DNA of 64,000 nucleotides from contig OX104127.1 of NCBI GenBank assembly GCA_944470555.2, forward strand, positions 152,039,776 to 152,103,775, written 5' to 3'. The position numbers and the translations under genes were made by a program. The notes beneath the pieces are model-generated. The model had not been told where the DNA came from and made no database searches. It worked only from the letters and a program-made list of their open reading frames with translations. Positions within the stretch are counted from its first letter, which is position 1; each line of letters begins with the position of its first letter. Shown piece by piece: positions 1 through 13,800 of the stretch. This DNA comes from Heterobilharzia americana. Lineage: Eukaryota > Platyhelminthes > Trematoda > Strigeidida > Schistosomatidae.

Positions 1-210
1 TTTCACCAACTGGCGTCACTTTGCCTCTCCGATTCCAGCGAGGAATAATTTTGTTTTTATTTCTCATAATTTCGTTTGTGCCTTGAAGTTTCTTTAGCGG
101 TTGGATTTGTTTTCCGGGGTAGGGTTGGTAACCCTACGCCCAACCTTCCCTCTTTACACGGGCTTAGGACCGGCTAGTAACTAGTGAACTAGTTAACCAG
201 GCGAGGTTTT
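1..210 (-). mobile_element. 5' end of an RTE-clade (SR2-like) non-LTR retrotransposon, cut by window edge
   Basis: The reverse complement of this stretch matches 62347 onward almost base for base over about 210 bp (roughly 95% by eye). Both copies start at AAAACCTCGCC. The plus copy at the other end continues into an RTE endonuclease reading frame, so this segment is the 5' leader of the same family, transcribed leftward out of the window. Only the untranslated leader and the very start of the coding region are visible. Family assignment rests on the translated part of the other copy. Confidence 0.8.
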
Positions 211-1844
211 TGAATCGGATATGTAGGTGAAATTTCTTAGCATGTCCTGTTAACTTTATCTGGATGTCTATACTCTGTATGATATCAAGTCGATTCTTTC
301 TAAATTTATTTAACTACAAAACGTATGCACAAATCCTCTTGATATCTATCTATTTTGGGTTGTAAGCAGGTTATGAGAAAGCGACTGTTGTTTCTTCAGT
401 TATGTTCACGAACTGAACTATGCAGATGAAATAGTAGTTATTGGATCATACTTTTTTTCACGCACTGACGTTTAAGTTACCAAATATTGCCACTGTTTCG
501 CACAAAAAAAGGTTTCACTCATGGCCTACAGCACGTATTTGCTGAACGCATTTCGATGTATGAATGACACATTTACGGAGTGCGACCAGAAATCCTGTTC
601 ACCTGTTAACTGTAATAGCAATCGTTAGACATAACACTCAACAGATATATTAACAAATTCTAAAGTAATAATCAATTGAGACTTTATTCCAATGCATTTT
701 CCATTACGAAGCGGTAGCAGTTACCAGTTATGATGAAAATGATGTAGGGAACAACTCATCTATTACAAACACCTGTAAAGCAGAACCTTCCAAAAATGCA
801 TAGATACAACACTTCAGCTTAATCTTAGGCATATTATGTCTAAATTTTTAAGAGCCGTCACCACATTTATATTGCACAAGCTACATCCTTTTTTACAAGT
901 AGAGAATGAATATAGTAACGAAAACTGTAGGTTTTTCAGAAGGCCTAATGTAAGTAAGAAGTTCGGGTACTATGGTAGTTTTATTAGATGGGTGTACACC
1001 AAACAAATCGATGTAGAATGGAATGTCTCAAGCTTCTTTGATGACATTGAGGTATTTCAAGAGATGTCATACAGCGGAAATCATTGCGTTACTTGAAAAA
1101 GTTACTTTAACAGGACAAAAAAAAAGCACCTAACATTCTTTATCCACAAGTGATTAACCCACCATATCTCGTTCATCAACAACATAATCAAATTACAGTA
1201 ATATAATGAAAACAGTTGGATCCACTTTTTTTTGAAACGGGACTGTAACATATAGGATAGTTTTCCCAGATCCCACTAACAAATTGTTTAGTGGCTACAC
1301 TACCAACCGATATCATTTCTCGGCTAAGAGACAAATTCATCTGACCCACAAACCAAAGTAACTGTCAGGATTGAAAAACTTGTGCATTGTGTTCAATGAG
1401 AAAAGAATGGCTGAAATTTGCATTTTATCATTGCAATTAATTAAAGACGTAATAAAATTCTATAACAAAGTATGCATGACATTATCACATCAGTTAGCAA
1501 AAGTGTGTATACAAAATTTGAAACAAAACTTTTTGGAAGAGAATTTAAAGGATACGAACCATGTATATAAGAAAATGCACTAGATAGGAATGGTTCGATA
1601 AAACATGGAAGCATGATGACTAAGCGTAGACACTCACCAAAAGATGAACAACAATAAAGTAAGAGTGCATCAATAGTAAATCAGGATATTTTAGTTAGGT
1701 TATGACATTTGAGACATTTTATCGGTGCTAAACTCATAATAAAAAAGGATGACATGCGAAGCGTTCGACGAATAACTATTGAGTAAAGAGTACGACACCA
1801 ACACGCGACTGAACACAGGAAAAATGTAACACTTTAAACAAGAA
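211..1844. other. Non-coding stretch, includes LARP1 3' UTR
   Basis: AT-rich sequence between the RTE leader and the LARP1 stop codon. The LARP1 3' UTR must lie in its right part on the minus strand. A minus-strand AATAAA is present at 683-688 but is over 1.1 kb from the stop, so it is only a possible poly(A) signal. The short reading frames here (for example 836-1096 and 1371-1583, plus) have no recognisable features. Confidence 0.5.
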
Positions 1845-4800
1845 TCAAACATTAGAAACTACATTATTTTGAGAGGTGGGGTTTGAAGATATGTCTGAAG
1901 GCACAGAAGCTGATGTGGAAGGCAGTCTTTTGCGGTAACCATAAAACCCATCAGGGGCTTCAAACTAGAAAATAGATTGAAACATTAAACTTATTCAAAT
2001 AAGCAACTATACATAAGCGACATGCACTAATTGTTCATTAATTTAACCCCTCAACCCCACCTCTGTGACAGAATGCTAAAATCCATTCCGGGACCCAAGT
2101 TATTAATTTCAAGTTGAGAGGCGGGGATGTTCATGAAAAAATGTCAGTACCCTAATTGTGTGCGTGGCCGGTAGAATCATGCTTCATTTTCATTTAATCT
2201 ACCGGATAACTAGGTAATAACAGTATTTACAAAGTAATTGTTTAGCAACTGTTTATGTAAAGATAGTTGATATTTACACATGTAACCCAAATTTCGCTCG
2301 TAATTGAAATTTGTGTTGTCCATTGGCATAGACGCTTGAGTTTCAAGCAACGAGTCTAGGTTTCAAGCCACACTACTTACTTCGCATGGGTTACAGGATA
2401 GTACTTCAAACCCCCACATATTAAGGCTGAACACCTAGGACATAAAACTGTGATTAGAAGTCTGTCTCAGAAACGATGACACAAGAATATTTTCTTATTC
2501 TTAATAAAATTTACTGATAAAAAACATCATAATACAAGCTTGCTATAACAAATGAGTCACGTTGCTATAAAGCTAGCTCTTAAAAATATTATGCTGGAAA
2601 CAACTTACATTGACACGGAAGTCCCCGATTGTCTTGTACTTTTGTAGTAACTCCTTCAGTTCAGGATTGATTTCTACTTTGCGCCCACTGTAGTGCAAAA
2701 AGGCCCAGAACTTCTCCAGACCATATAGGTGTCCATTCTTATAATCTCGCAAAGCTTGCTCCTTTAGATCAAATAGAAATGAAGTAGTGGATGTATTATG
2801 TCAAAAAGTAAGACTCCATATGTGTAGTGAATTCTAAAAGTCACAACTGAGGATATGGTTTAAAATCCCAAATTTGAACAATAGAGGCATGGGTTAGAAT
2901 CCTACTTAACCTACTTACAGTTTTAGGTTGCTAGAACGTAGAGCTAAGGAAACGAAAATTGCGTAAGAAAACACTTAATAATGCAGAATATTACCTGGAA
3001 GTCTTTATACAAGGACCATTTGAAACGACGTTCTAAGCCATAGGAATAAAACCGAAACAGACATTCCAACCCATACCGATAACCTGCCGCCTCATCTTCG
3101 AGTGCTAAACGTTTGAACTCTTTATACATTCCATGGAAGAAATTGTCTCGTAAAAAGAAAGACCAGAACCTATACATGGTGTTCATTTCCTGAGACTGTC
3201 CAGCACCTGATTTCTCTCGATCCAGTAGACAAGAAGAACGATAGCGGAAGTATTCCCGGGATGCCAGACCACTGGCCCGAAGATAGGACTGACTCATGTG
3301 ATTTCCAAAGGCGGATGAGTGGATTTGTTTATAGGTAGACGATTGTGGTTGAGAAGTTTTGACTGGATCGTTTTGTGTAAAACCCAGTTCATCATCAGCT
3401 GCAGGGGTGGTGGTAGTACTGATGATCACAGTAGTTCCAGATGTAGTAACGTCACTAGTAAGGAAAAAGTTGTAGACAAAATAAAGTGTGCTTTATCAAA
3501 TCATTACAAAGAATGTTAGCGTGACTTCATGTATGGTATAATAATAAGTTCCATATAATTCTAGGAAAATTAACTAGTGAACTGATCAATCAAATTAAAA
3601 AGAAAAAAATGACTGCCGACAATTCTTACAGTTTCTCATAATTCGCCAGAAAAATGCTTCAATAACAAGACCGATCTGTAGGAAATTTGTGTGGACACGA
3701 CAGTACTTGAATTACCACAGTTTCTATCTGCTTTAGTATAAACGGGTACGGTCAATTTTCTGACCGGATTCAAAAGATATGCACAAATGATGCTTTAGAA
3801 GAGGACACGGAAAACTTCATTGAAGTATTATTCAACAAGTATTCACTGAAATTTATTGATCGTAATAGAAATGCAGAGAATATAGGAATCATGATCTACT
3901 CGGTTCCGTATATGTACGATTCGTAGAGACTGGAACATCAAACAAAGAATTAAATAAGTCATCCGCAGAAAATAGGATGCAGTAAAAGTCATTCACTATT
4001 ACAAAGAGAATAAAAATTATGTACTCCAGTAAGCCCTCGCAGTATTTGAGCGAAGCCACATCCAACCGGATTTATAAATTAACATGTACCTGTGGTCACA
4101 TATGCACAGTTAGGACATCTCGATTTATGCAAATAAGAGCCACAGGGCATACCATGGAATGTCTACAACAACAAACCCAATCGAATGATTCCAGTGATCC
4201 AAGCAATAGGTGTCCAATATCCTCCATGCATAAACATATCACTAAACGGATCACAAAGTTGCACTGCATACATTTTTCAAAATTATTCACAAAACCTATT
4301 GGAGGCAAATTACTTGTTGAAGCTCTACATATTATGAAATTTAGACTTCTATTATGTATTCAAAAACAAGGATGGTCAACATAATACCTCCCCCCCCCCA
4401 CCCTGTTTAAACTAGCATTTCAATCCTATATAATATCGATTACTTTTCAAGCCTATTTATTCTTTGTTATAATTCGCATAAACATGCATAAGTGTGTGTA
4501 TGTGACCAGATTGCTTGAAATGTATTGCGGTAAGGCGTCACATGTACCAGATGAACTACGTCTTCTTATTGCTTTAATACAATGCAGATCAAATGTATAA
4601 AGAAAATCAGATTCTGACTAACTCAATTAAAAACTAATAACATAAGGGAGATGTGAGATTATTATTGCGATCAAAATATGGTAAATGTTGTTTGTTCGAG
4701 CTAAAGAGGTTACAATTAGTGTCATCTTTTAATTTTAATTGAGAAAAAGTAGGTGCTGGTCATTCTGTGGGCATCGTATTTATGGTATGAATATACAACC

Positions 4801-7800
4801 AAACGGAATATTAGCAGAATTAGCATGCACCTAAGACGCGTTACTAAATTTTGAACATATCACGCTAAAAGTCTACTTTCGAAACTGAGATCCGAGGCCA
4901 CCGGTTTTCATGAATATTATCAGAAATTTGAATCTTATTTGCAGAATAAAAAAACCCAGTTAGAAACTTGCAGAACTACCATTTAATAAACTGCGGCAGA
5001 AATCAGACTGGGATTTTTCGTTCATTTCTTTCGTCAACTCAATAGGTTTTCCAGGTCTCATAAGTTACAAGATACGCAGAAAATCAGATTGATATTTGTT
5101 TGAAAAGCCATCAGGCACAACTAAATTTAAGGAATTATATATGACTGGGTGCATGTGAAACATTACAAACCTCCGAACAACTGAATTCGAAAGCACTATA
5201 ATGAGACTACTTAGGGACGTCATTCTCATTTTCCAAGCCTTTTGCAAAGAGAAATGCTGTCTATTTTACAGTCCAACATTTTTCAGTCCATCAGAATCAA
5301 CATTCATGCGTAAGTTGCCACACTTTACATCAAAACATCCAAGTAGAAGGCAACAAGATGAAAGGTAGAGAAATAAAGAAAATAATGGAAGTAACAGAAA
5401 GTCACCAAGAGAGAAGAAGAGGTGGCAAAGTATACAACAAAATCCGATGTGTGTGGACACATCGACACCACTGACATTGATTGAGCCATGTCACATAATC
5501 TCTAACCGCTGGTTTCTGTTCTCATATGGACCCCAACCTGGGAGTCTGCATTTCCCTACACCACACAGACCAACAATCAAGTGGTAACTAGGCACGCGCA
5601 TAACACATGCACCAAGCATCTGGGTCAGTGAAGGTTCACAACCTTATCAATTGACTTTCCTCTCCTCTCTAAAGCTTTACACCTGACTTCTACATTACTG
5701 ACACGGTAACAATAACACGGTCTATTATACCAAAAAAACGGTGATCAAACACCTGAAGCCTTCTTATATCCTCTATCATAACTGGGCCATGTTTCAATCA
5801 GAACAGGGAAAACTGCGACGCAGTACACTCGACCCTTAACAGGCAATCGGATATCATAGGTGGGCCATAAATCAGCTTAAGCCAATCACGCCTAACTTCC
5901 GTGCAGAGATGTTGTCGGTAAATGACCTACCAAAGTTTATCTAACTTTTTTACTGAATTCGTTTACGTGCTTATTCCCTTGACTCCCTATTGTTAGGTAC
6001 GGCACCAGCGAAGACCACTCCTAGAGCAATAATTCACATTTGGGTAGTGACAAACGCATCCCAAATATTAATAAATTCATATTCAAGGTATCCTGCAGAC
6101 TGAATTTCTGTATCATTTTTAGAGGTAAAAATGAAGTTTGCACCTGACTTTTACTTTAGTGACAATGTCTATTCAGTAACAAAGAAAACTGTGACATTTT
6201 GAACGCAATATGATAAGACAAGACCTGACAAAATCAGCATAGAACCTCGCACACAAGTGCGTCAGTTCAAGTTCCCACACTTAACAGTAGAACACAGAGA
6301 ACAGGTGGATAGAATAAGAGTGATGTCAATGTAAACAAAGTTGTGTGAAATAATAAACAAGTTGAAGCAAACGGATAGTGCATATATTCAAGCTTTAGAA
6401 GATGTCAAATAGTGAATACATCTGCGCCACTGTGACCGACTCCCAGTCATATCGCCAAGAGTAAGTTCTCAACCACTGATTCCCGTCACCTCGAGGAACC
6501 CAACCAGCCAGTCCACATCTCCCCACACGACTCATACCAACAGTCAGGAACTTTGTGGGTTGGTGCCAGTTCTTGGTCTAGCCACCCTGAACTCTCTTCC
6601 AACCTGATCTAACTCCCCGTAGCATGGCACGTCGAGGTACGCGGTGGCTCACGATGTGCAGTACATGTCCAACCCATCTAAGTTGACTAAGGTTCACAAC
6701 CTCGTCAGTTGACTTGCCTGTCTTGTCTGGTACCCCTCGCCTGACCGGAACATCGCTCACACGGTGATTTAACCAAACGCGAGCAATGTTACGAAGACAT
6801 TTTGGCAGTTACTGAAATTCATAAATTGTAGTCTTGAAAAGCGCCTACCATGTCAGGATGTGTTATTACATAGTTGAGGGAACCCAGTACCCGTCAAATG
6901 ACAGTACTTAAGTACAGCTTAGGATGTACTTAGTATTTATCAGTTGATATGAATGAACTCTGTAGATGAATTGGTAAAAACAGGTCGATAACCCGGAGTC
7001 TGTTAGTCAAAAATCTCTGATAACTGCTTTTAAACTGTCGCAACAGCTGCTATGAAGTTTTATTTTAATCTTGATCATTATCCTGGTGCACATATAACAG
7101 TTTGCGAAGTAGGCTATTTCAAATAACCTTATAGTCTTGCGAAACCTATCGACATGGGGCAATACTTTAGCATCTGCAGTAGGTAAGCAATATGTCAAAT
7201 GTTAACCGAGTTTTTCTGAAATAAAAAGGTGTTGAGTTTGACTCATGTTCCATATGAATATTCCTTCTAGAAGATGAACGCCGGTCCAAGGGAAGTTGTC
7301 TGATACAAAACTTTAAGACTACCAGTAAAACATATTCACCTTATTCTCTATCCATGAAATCATTACGTGACAGGTGAGATAGGACTAACAAAAGATGTTA
7401 CGTCATACTTGTTCACATTGCTTCTGCTTCTCAATACACTTATAAGGGACAAGCTTTACAACTAATCGCCTGGAAATATTGGAACACATGAAATGATAAT
7501 GAACTGTTTTAGTGTAGCATAAACGAAAAGCGAAAGCTGTCCATAATTTTTTTTATGAGTTAGAGTACATTTAAAGTTAGACAGCTGTGGCTCGTTGGTT
7601 AAGTAACTACTGAGAGCTGTTGAACTTAGAAAACCAACTGGGATACTAAGTTTTTATCAATGTATTAGGTGTGATATAACTCAACAAATCACACTGATAA
7701 ATGCACACATTTTCAAATAAATTATTTTAAATAACTCTTCAGCACAAATCATAGAGAAGATTGAGACTAACAGGAGATACTTCGGGATGTAGTGTACACC

Positions 7801-10800
7801 TGATACTATGAGTTATGAAGACAAAGCATAGTTCTTTTGTTACCAATAAAAATAAATTTTAGATGTAATTCTAATGGTATCACTATAAGCTACCACAAAA
7901 CACATAGGTTAGAAGTCGGAAAATGGAAAACTAGCCTTACATACCTTGCCATAGATATGAATGTTTTTAGAGCTCGATTACGACCATCCTCACCAACAGC
8001 ACTTACATTAGGACTGTAAACTTGTTGGTCTAAAGCATTCGCTGAGGGTCGGGCGGAAATATCGAAAGCAAAACCAACATCTAGTTCATCTCGTTCACGA
8101 GCACCAGTAGGTTTTACCTTGGCCGGATAAAAACCAGTCATGCGGCGCCGCGCTACATGCTTATTCCTGGGTTTATCAACAACTGTGGATTTCTGATTTT
8201 GAGCTGTCGCAACAGCTGCTCTTGAAACTTCAGCAACAAGAGCTGCAACTGCATTTTCTGCTTCTAACTGTTGTTCGACTTGACTGGGTGTAAGTGGTAC
8301 CATGTCGTACGGATACTGCCAAAGTTCAGAAGAATTGTTGCAGAACGGAAGAACAGAGTATAGAGATGATGGGATCCATAACGAACTAGTGATTAGAGAT
8401 GATGGTTCGGGAGGTAATACATTTGGATAAAAGAAAGGAAATATTGGATAAGAGTTTAAATCTGGTTGGCTTTGAACCTTTTCAGACTGTCCTGAGTTAC
8501 AATGAGTTTCTTCTGTACCATCATTATTTTCATGAGAAACATAAGTTGGTCGCTCAGCTAAACCAGACGCAGTAGCTTCTTTAAGACTGGCAAAATCTTC
8601 TGGAGAAACAACGTTGATCTGTGTGAATCAATAAGATATCGAAGTCAATTAATCTGCACACTTCTCAAATTAACAATAAAATGAATTATATGACTAAAGT
8701 ATTTTTCAGTTAGGGTTATCAGATACAGATGCTAGCACGAAGTGAAAATGATAGAGAACACTGTGTGTAGTCATAGATTCCAAGCACCGGTAGACTAAAA
8801 TAACACTTAAGCAGGTTGCAATATAATCCCAACGTGTTTAGCAAATCAAAGCAAAACTCTTTAAACGTTTTGTTGGGTATGCTTCTTCGGCAGAGTATTC
8901 GAATTTTAGAAAAGGATTAAAATATGTATCTCACTGGTTAGCTGATCAAATCAGACTCCAACGATTACATTCTTCTAGGACATTTGCAAGACAACTATGA
9001 ACTGGATATTTACAATCTAAGGATCATTTTTCGAAGCATTGTACACTTACTCGTATACACTGGTTTCGTAATGTTTAACCAGTAAAAAAGGTTAAATGAA
9101 GTGCAGAACTACCTAGAATACTTAATTAACATACTGTTACAACCTTAAATATATACGCACTGAAATTCATGTACTTAGAAATGGATATGGAGTTTGTCAA
9201 TCATTAACTGCTTCAGAATGTTACGTAAAACTAAAATCTGGCTATATTTAGTGTCTGCAAGTAAGGCTTAAAAACAAACCGTTGTTGTCATAGCTTTTCG
9301 TTGCGGAAGTACTCAACAAAGCCATGTACACAATAGGTTTGATATCAGTTTCATTTATTTGCAGGGTTTGACTGGTAATTTTTATCACTTTAGGATAATC
9401 AACGACCATTTACTACATTTTCACGTGACGCATAGACAAAACTACAACCTGTCTTCAATGTACTGATTTTTAATGTTTGCGTACCCAATGAATAAGCGGA
9501 GCAACTTTACTATACTTCTCCTTCAACTCAGCCATAAATGTACATTAGCCAGTAGAACTAATTAATGAGTGAGCTCACAAAATGGTAACATTGAGGTGGC
9601 TTGAGGAATTTTGTATACTTATAGAGTGATTGCTACCTCTAAGCGAGTTTTTAAGGGCTGATAGACATAAATAGTGAATAGAGGTTTAAAATGATGTTAG
9701 AAAAAAAAACTGTTACAAAATTTGGTTCTTCCAGTATTTCTCCGCAGATTTTATTCGGAATACGATAGTCTGAATAGGGTGAACACTAAGTAATGAAATT
9801 GCGAAAGAAGATACGTTTTTGAATAAAAACAAGCCCTATATTGTAGTGACGAGGCAATGATCAGTACAAGTGGAGAAAAATCCATGCAGTTCTGTTATCA
9901 GCACTGATTGCTATGGTAGGAAAGACTCGTTTTCTTACATAACTGTCATCGAGATTTTATCAACTTCACTATGATCCAAAAAATGTGGCATTAACTTGTG
10001 TATGACATTATAACTGTCCTTCGAGAAGTGAAAAGAATGACAGGAATCTGCCTTTAGAAATTCATGATATTAATAACAACATGAATGAGTGGATAAAACA
10101 AAATCAGTTATTATATGAATAAAAATATACGAATACAACTGATATTGGCTAGCATACCTTTTCTAAACGATTACTCGATTGACTGGATGAATTATTCGAT
10201 AAATCTAAAAGATCAGTTTCTCCAACATCGTCTTCGAAACCTAGTTCACAAATAGAAGTGTACCGTTCGCGCCTGACATTCTGTTCATAATCTTCAAGTC
10301 CAAGCCGAATTCTTTGCAGTATATCTGCATTTATCTTAGCACTATAAAAAGGAAACACTAAGTCTCAGCAAATTAACACTAAAAAGCAAGTTTTTGACTA
10401 CAGCAATATACCATCACGCATCCAACAGAACCATATGACCACTTATACAAAAAAGAATCTTTAGGAAAGTACATTTCTCAAATATCACACAAATCAGGTC
10501 TTTCGAACGAACTGTCGGTGAGTTCTTAGACTTTCTAGTGGTTGTATGAAGATGAACATCATGTATGAAACCAGAACTTTGAAATGAGTCTAATAATTAG
10601 GAATTAAAAAAAATACTAATAAGTCTAAATACTTCAAACTTATTGTTATTACTACGCATAAAGTGAAAACAGTACCTATCTAGGTTTGTCGGGCTGGTGA
10701 TATCTTTGGAGGCTAATATATGAAGTGCTACACATCTGCAACTATTGCTGACCTGTATTTACACTCAGTTTACCGACATTCTTATTTGGGACCATAACAT

Positions 10801-13800
10801 GAAGTAGTTTAAAAAGACTAAGACACTATCCACATACACATTTTACTCGAACTGCGAAAGATAATTTCAAAAAATACTACCGGAAATGCAACAAATACGT
10901 AGGACTATAAACAACTAAGGTTATTTACCGAGATTGATAATCTGGATTCGGGTGACGATCGCCAGCTGGGTGTCTGGTTAATAAGCGGGAAGAAACTGCA
11001 CTGTTTTCTGAAGATGAATGTCCACCATGTGACACTTGAGTTTTATCAGTAGATGAATTAAAACATGAAGCAGCATTGAATAGACAAGACTCCACATCTG
11101 TTTTATCACTCCGCGAATCTGATGATTGGGATGATTTCCCTGTATGACCCTTTGTGGTAACTACATTTTGCTCAGAAGCACGACCACCTGCTCTCTCAGG
11201 GACAATGACAATAAGATAGTTAAGGAGTTCCTCTTCATCAACATCACTGAACTCAGAACACGAAGATTCATTTCTTTGACGACGACTTGGGACCTAGAAA
11301 TTAGGAGGTATGATTACATGAACTGAGTAACGGTGATTGTTAGTGAAGATAACTATTCAATTGTAGATGAAAAAATAAAACTAAATACGGTATATTTTCA
11401 AAATAGACTCTACCCTTAGTGACTTAAATGATAGAGGCAGAGTAATAACAAGATCCGTCTGTCACTACTAGTAACAATCTAATTTTGAAGTAATGCGACT
11501 TAATAACTGAAGCTAGGGTCACTAAAAATATAGAGCTGTCAAAACACTTGTAGTGAGTGATATTTAACAGTTATTTGCTGTATTGTGACTTTGAGTGACG
11601 AAGTTGCTTCTCTGACTAGCTCAAATCCTATCTGGAGACTGAAATCGCCTACAAATGATGAAAATAGTGCAGGGTAGAAGAGATAGCAAGTTTAATGACA
11701 GGAGTTTGGTGAACAAGAGAAGTTCAACAGTCGTTGAAATTTTGACAGAGACTGACATTGTACTACAGAACTTCATGAACTGATCATGTAATACATTATT
11801 TATGAAGATATTTGATTTTGATCTAACTATAGCTGTTTTTGATTGTCTTACAACAACTGTGAATTTAATGGTCCTCTTCGTAGAACTCGGATCAATAATT
11901 AAAAACCCAAAACTAGTGCAGTTTTCTAGTCTGACTGCATTTAGGCCTTTACTGTTCTACCTTGACCATCGACTTCAGATTTTTAATGAATAGAGAACTA
12001 AAGCGACTGAATGGTTATGTATACAACAACTGAGTACATGAATACACTTTTGAAATGAATATTTCACAATAACAGCAAAATATTCTTTAACACGAAAAAT
12101 GGAAATAGAATTTAATGGCAAACACTGAGTTGTCCAAATTATTGAACTAATAACTTTAGATATTTTGCTCTAAACCAGTAATATCTGACATCTATCCAAG
12201 GATATCGTATGACTCTACATGTTTGAACATCGTTATCGTCGAAGGATTGGTAAAATTAAGTGGAAGCATCATGTAGTAAATTATGGGGTACAGAAGCATG
12301 TGTTGAAATGGAAGTCGTTACTCATTGAAGTGTGTTTAGACATGTATAAAAAACGCCTTCTTGGAGATTTTTATATAGTTCACTGTTAACTGACCGGAAG
12401 TTAGAACTGGAAGCGGTGGTCAGTGCATACGTGGGGTTGCTGGATGAAGGACAATTTATTTGGATTATTATCTGTTGGTCACTTCAGACTGTTTGAGTGA
12501 GGTTCAGGAGATCACGCGACTGACTTGGAAGAATATTAGGTATAACTCACAGTTGGAGCCAGTGACAATCATATAAGTTTAATGTAACCATTACGCGGAA
12601 AGTAGTACATTAAAACCATTCTAACCTATGTGTCCTAGCCCTCTTTTTTACCTTCGGGTTTTCATATCACGTATGATGCATTTCTGTTGTCCTGAATTCA
12701 TGTAAGTAATAAACAAGTAGTGATTGTAACATTATTGCATGCGTGAAACTTCGGTAGTGTGATTTAGGATTGGCTTGATGTGATACGGTATATATTGGAT
12801 GAATGTCGGGATAAAATGGGGAGCTACTGAACTACGAAAAAAGTTTGGCATTTATCTAACCACTCAAACATGAATAAGAGCAATGACTTGTCCTCGAAGC
12901 GCCAGGTGGTAAATACTATTGCGACATTTACCATATCGACACCAAATTGTTCTCGTAATGAGTAAGACTACGGGTTTCTTTTGCTTGTTGAGGGAACCAT
13001 GATTCACTAGTTAAGAACGGTAAAGTGGCTAGTTTGTCTAAACACTCGATTTTAGACCAATGGGTTCCAAGTTCACACTTGCTTTGACTCTAATTTAGGC
13101 AGCAAGGTAGTGTTATAAGCCATCATACACACATGGTTTACAGCCTGATAAATGAGCATGTACCAGAATGAGTTGCTTCGTAGATGAATTTTTCGATAAC
13201 TAACCACCTAGTAGACTTAGTATTCCGAAACTAGGAACAGGAGGGTAGCATGATGAAACCAACCAGGTGGTTTCTGGGTCAACAGAAACATGTGAACTGA
13301 TACATCAACTCATTAAACGACCTTTCAGGTAATTATATGGCTTTCAATGTAAAGGTGCCAACACCTGTTGTACCACCTGGCGAACAATTTGGACGACAAC
13401 TTAAAACAGAATACAGAAAAATCCGAGTTAGTCCTGCAAAATACTGTTACCTTTATAATCCCTACTTAGACCAGATTAAGAGGATCCAGCAATAATAAGA
13501 AACAATAAAAACTCACGGGTGCATTTATCTGAGATGAAGATAATGTTTTTACACGACTCCTTTGGCGGCGTTCTACTTTGAGCCAGTTTATATCATTTTT
13601 CTCTTCTGCATCCACGGGTGTAGGATACACTATTTCTTTCGAATTACTATCATCCAAAGGCTGTGTATCTAACATAAGCACTGGAGAATTTGAACTGCTA
13701 ACAGAAACAGAGTGTACAACAGACCCTGTGAGTGGCGCCATACTGTCTAAAGTAGTAAATATCTTTGAAATCGTAAGGCATCTTACCACGAGAGACTCCG

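Noticed and set aside
836..1096. 86-codon plus-strand frame near the left edge
   Set aside because: No family features, no splice or promoter support, AT-rich background; chance frame in the LARP1 3' flank.
3319..3519. Plus-strand frame opposite LARP1 exon
   Set aside because: It is the antisense of the DM15-containing exon; the conserved protein is on the minus strand.
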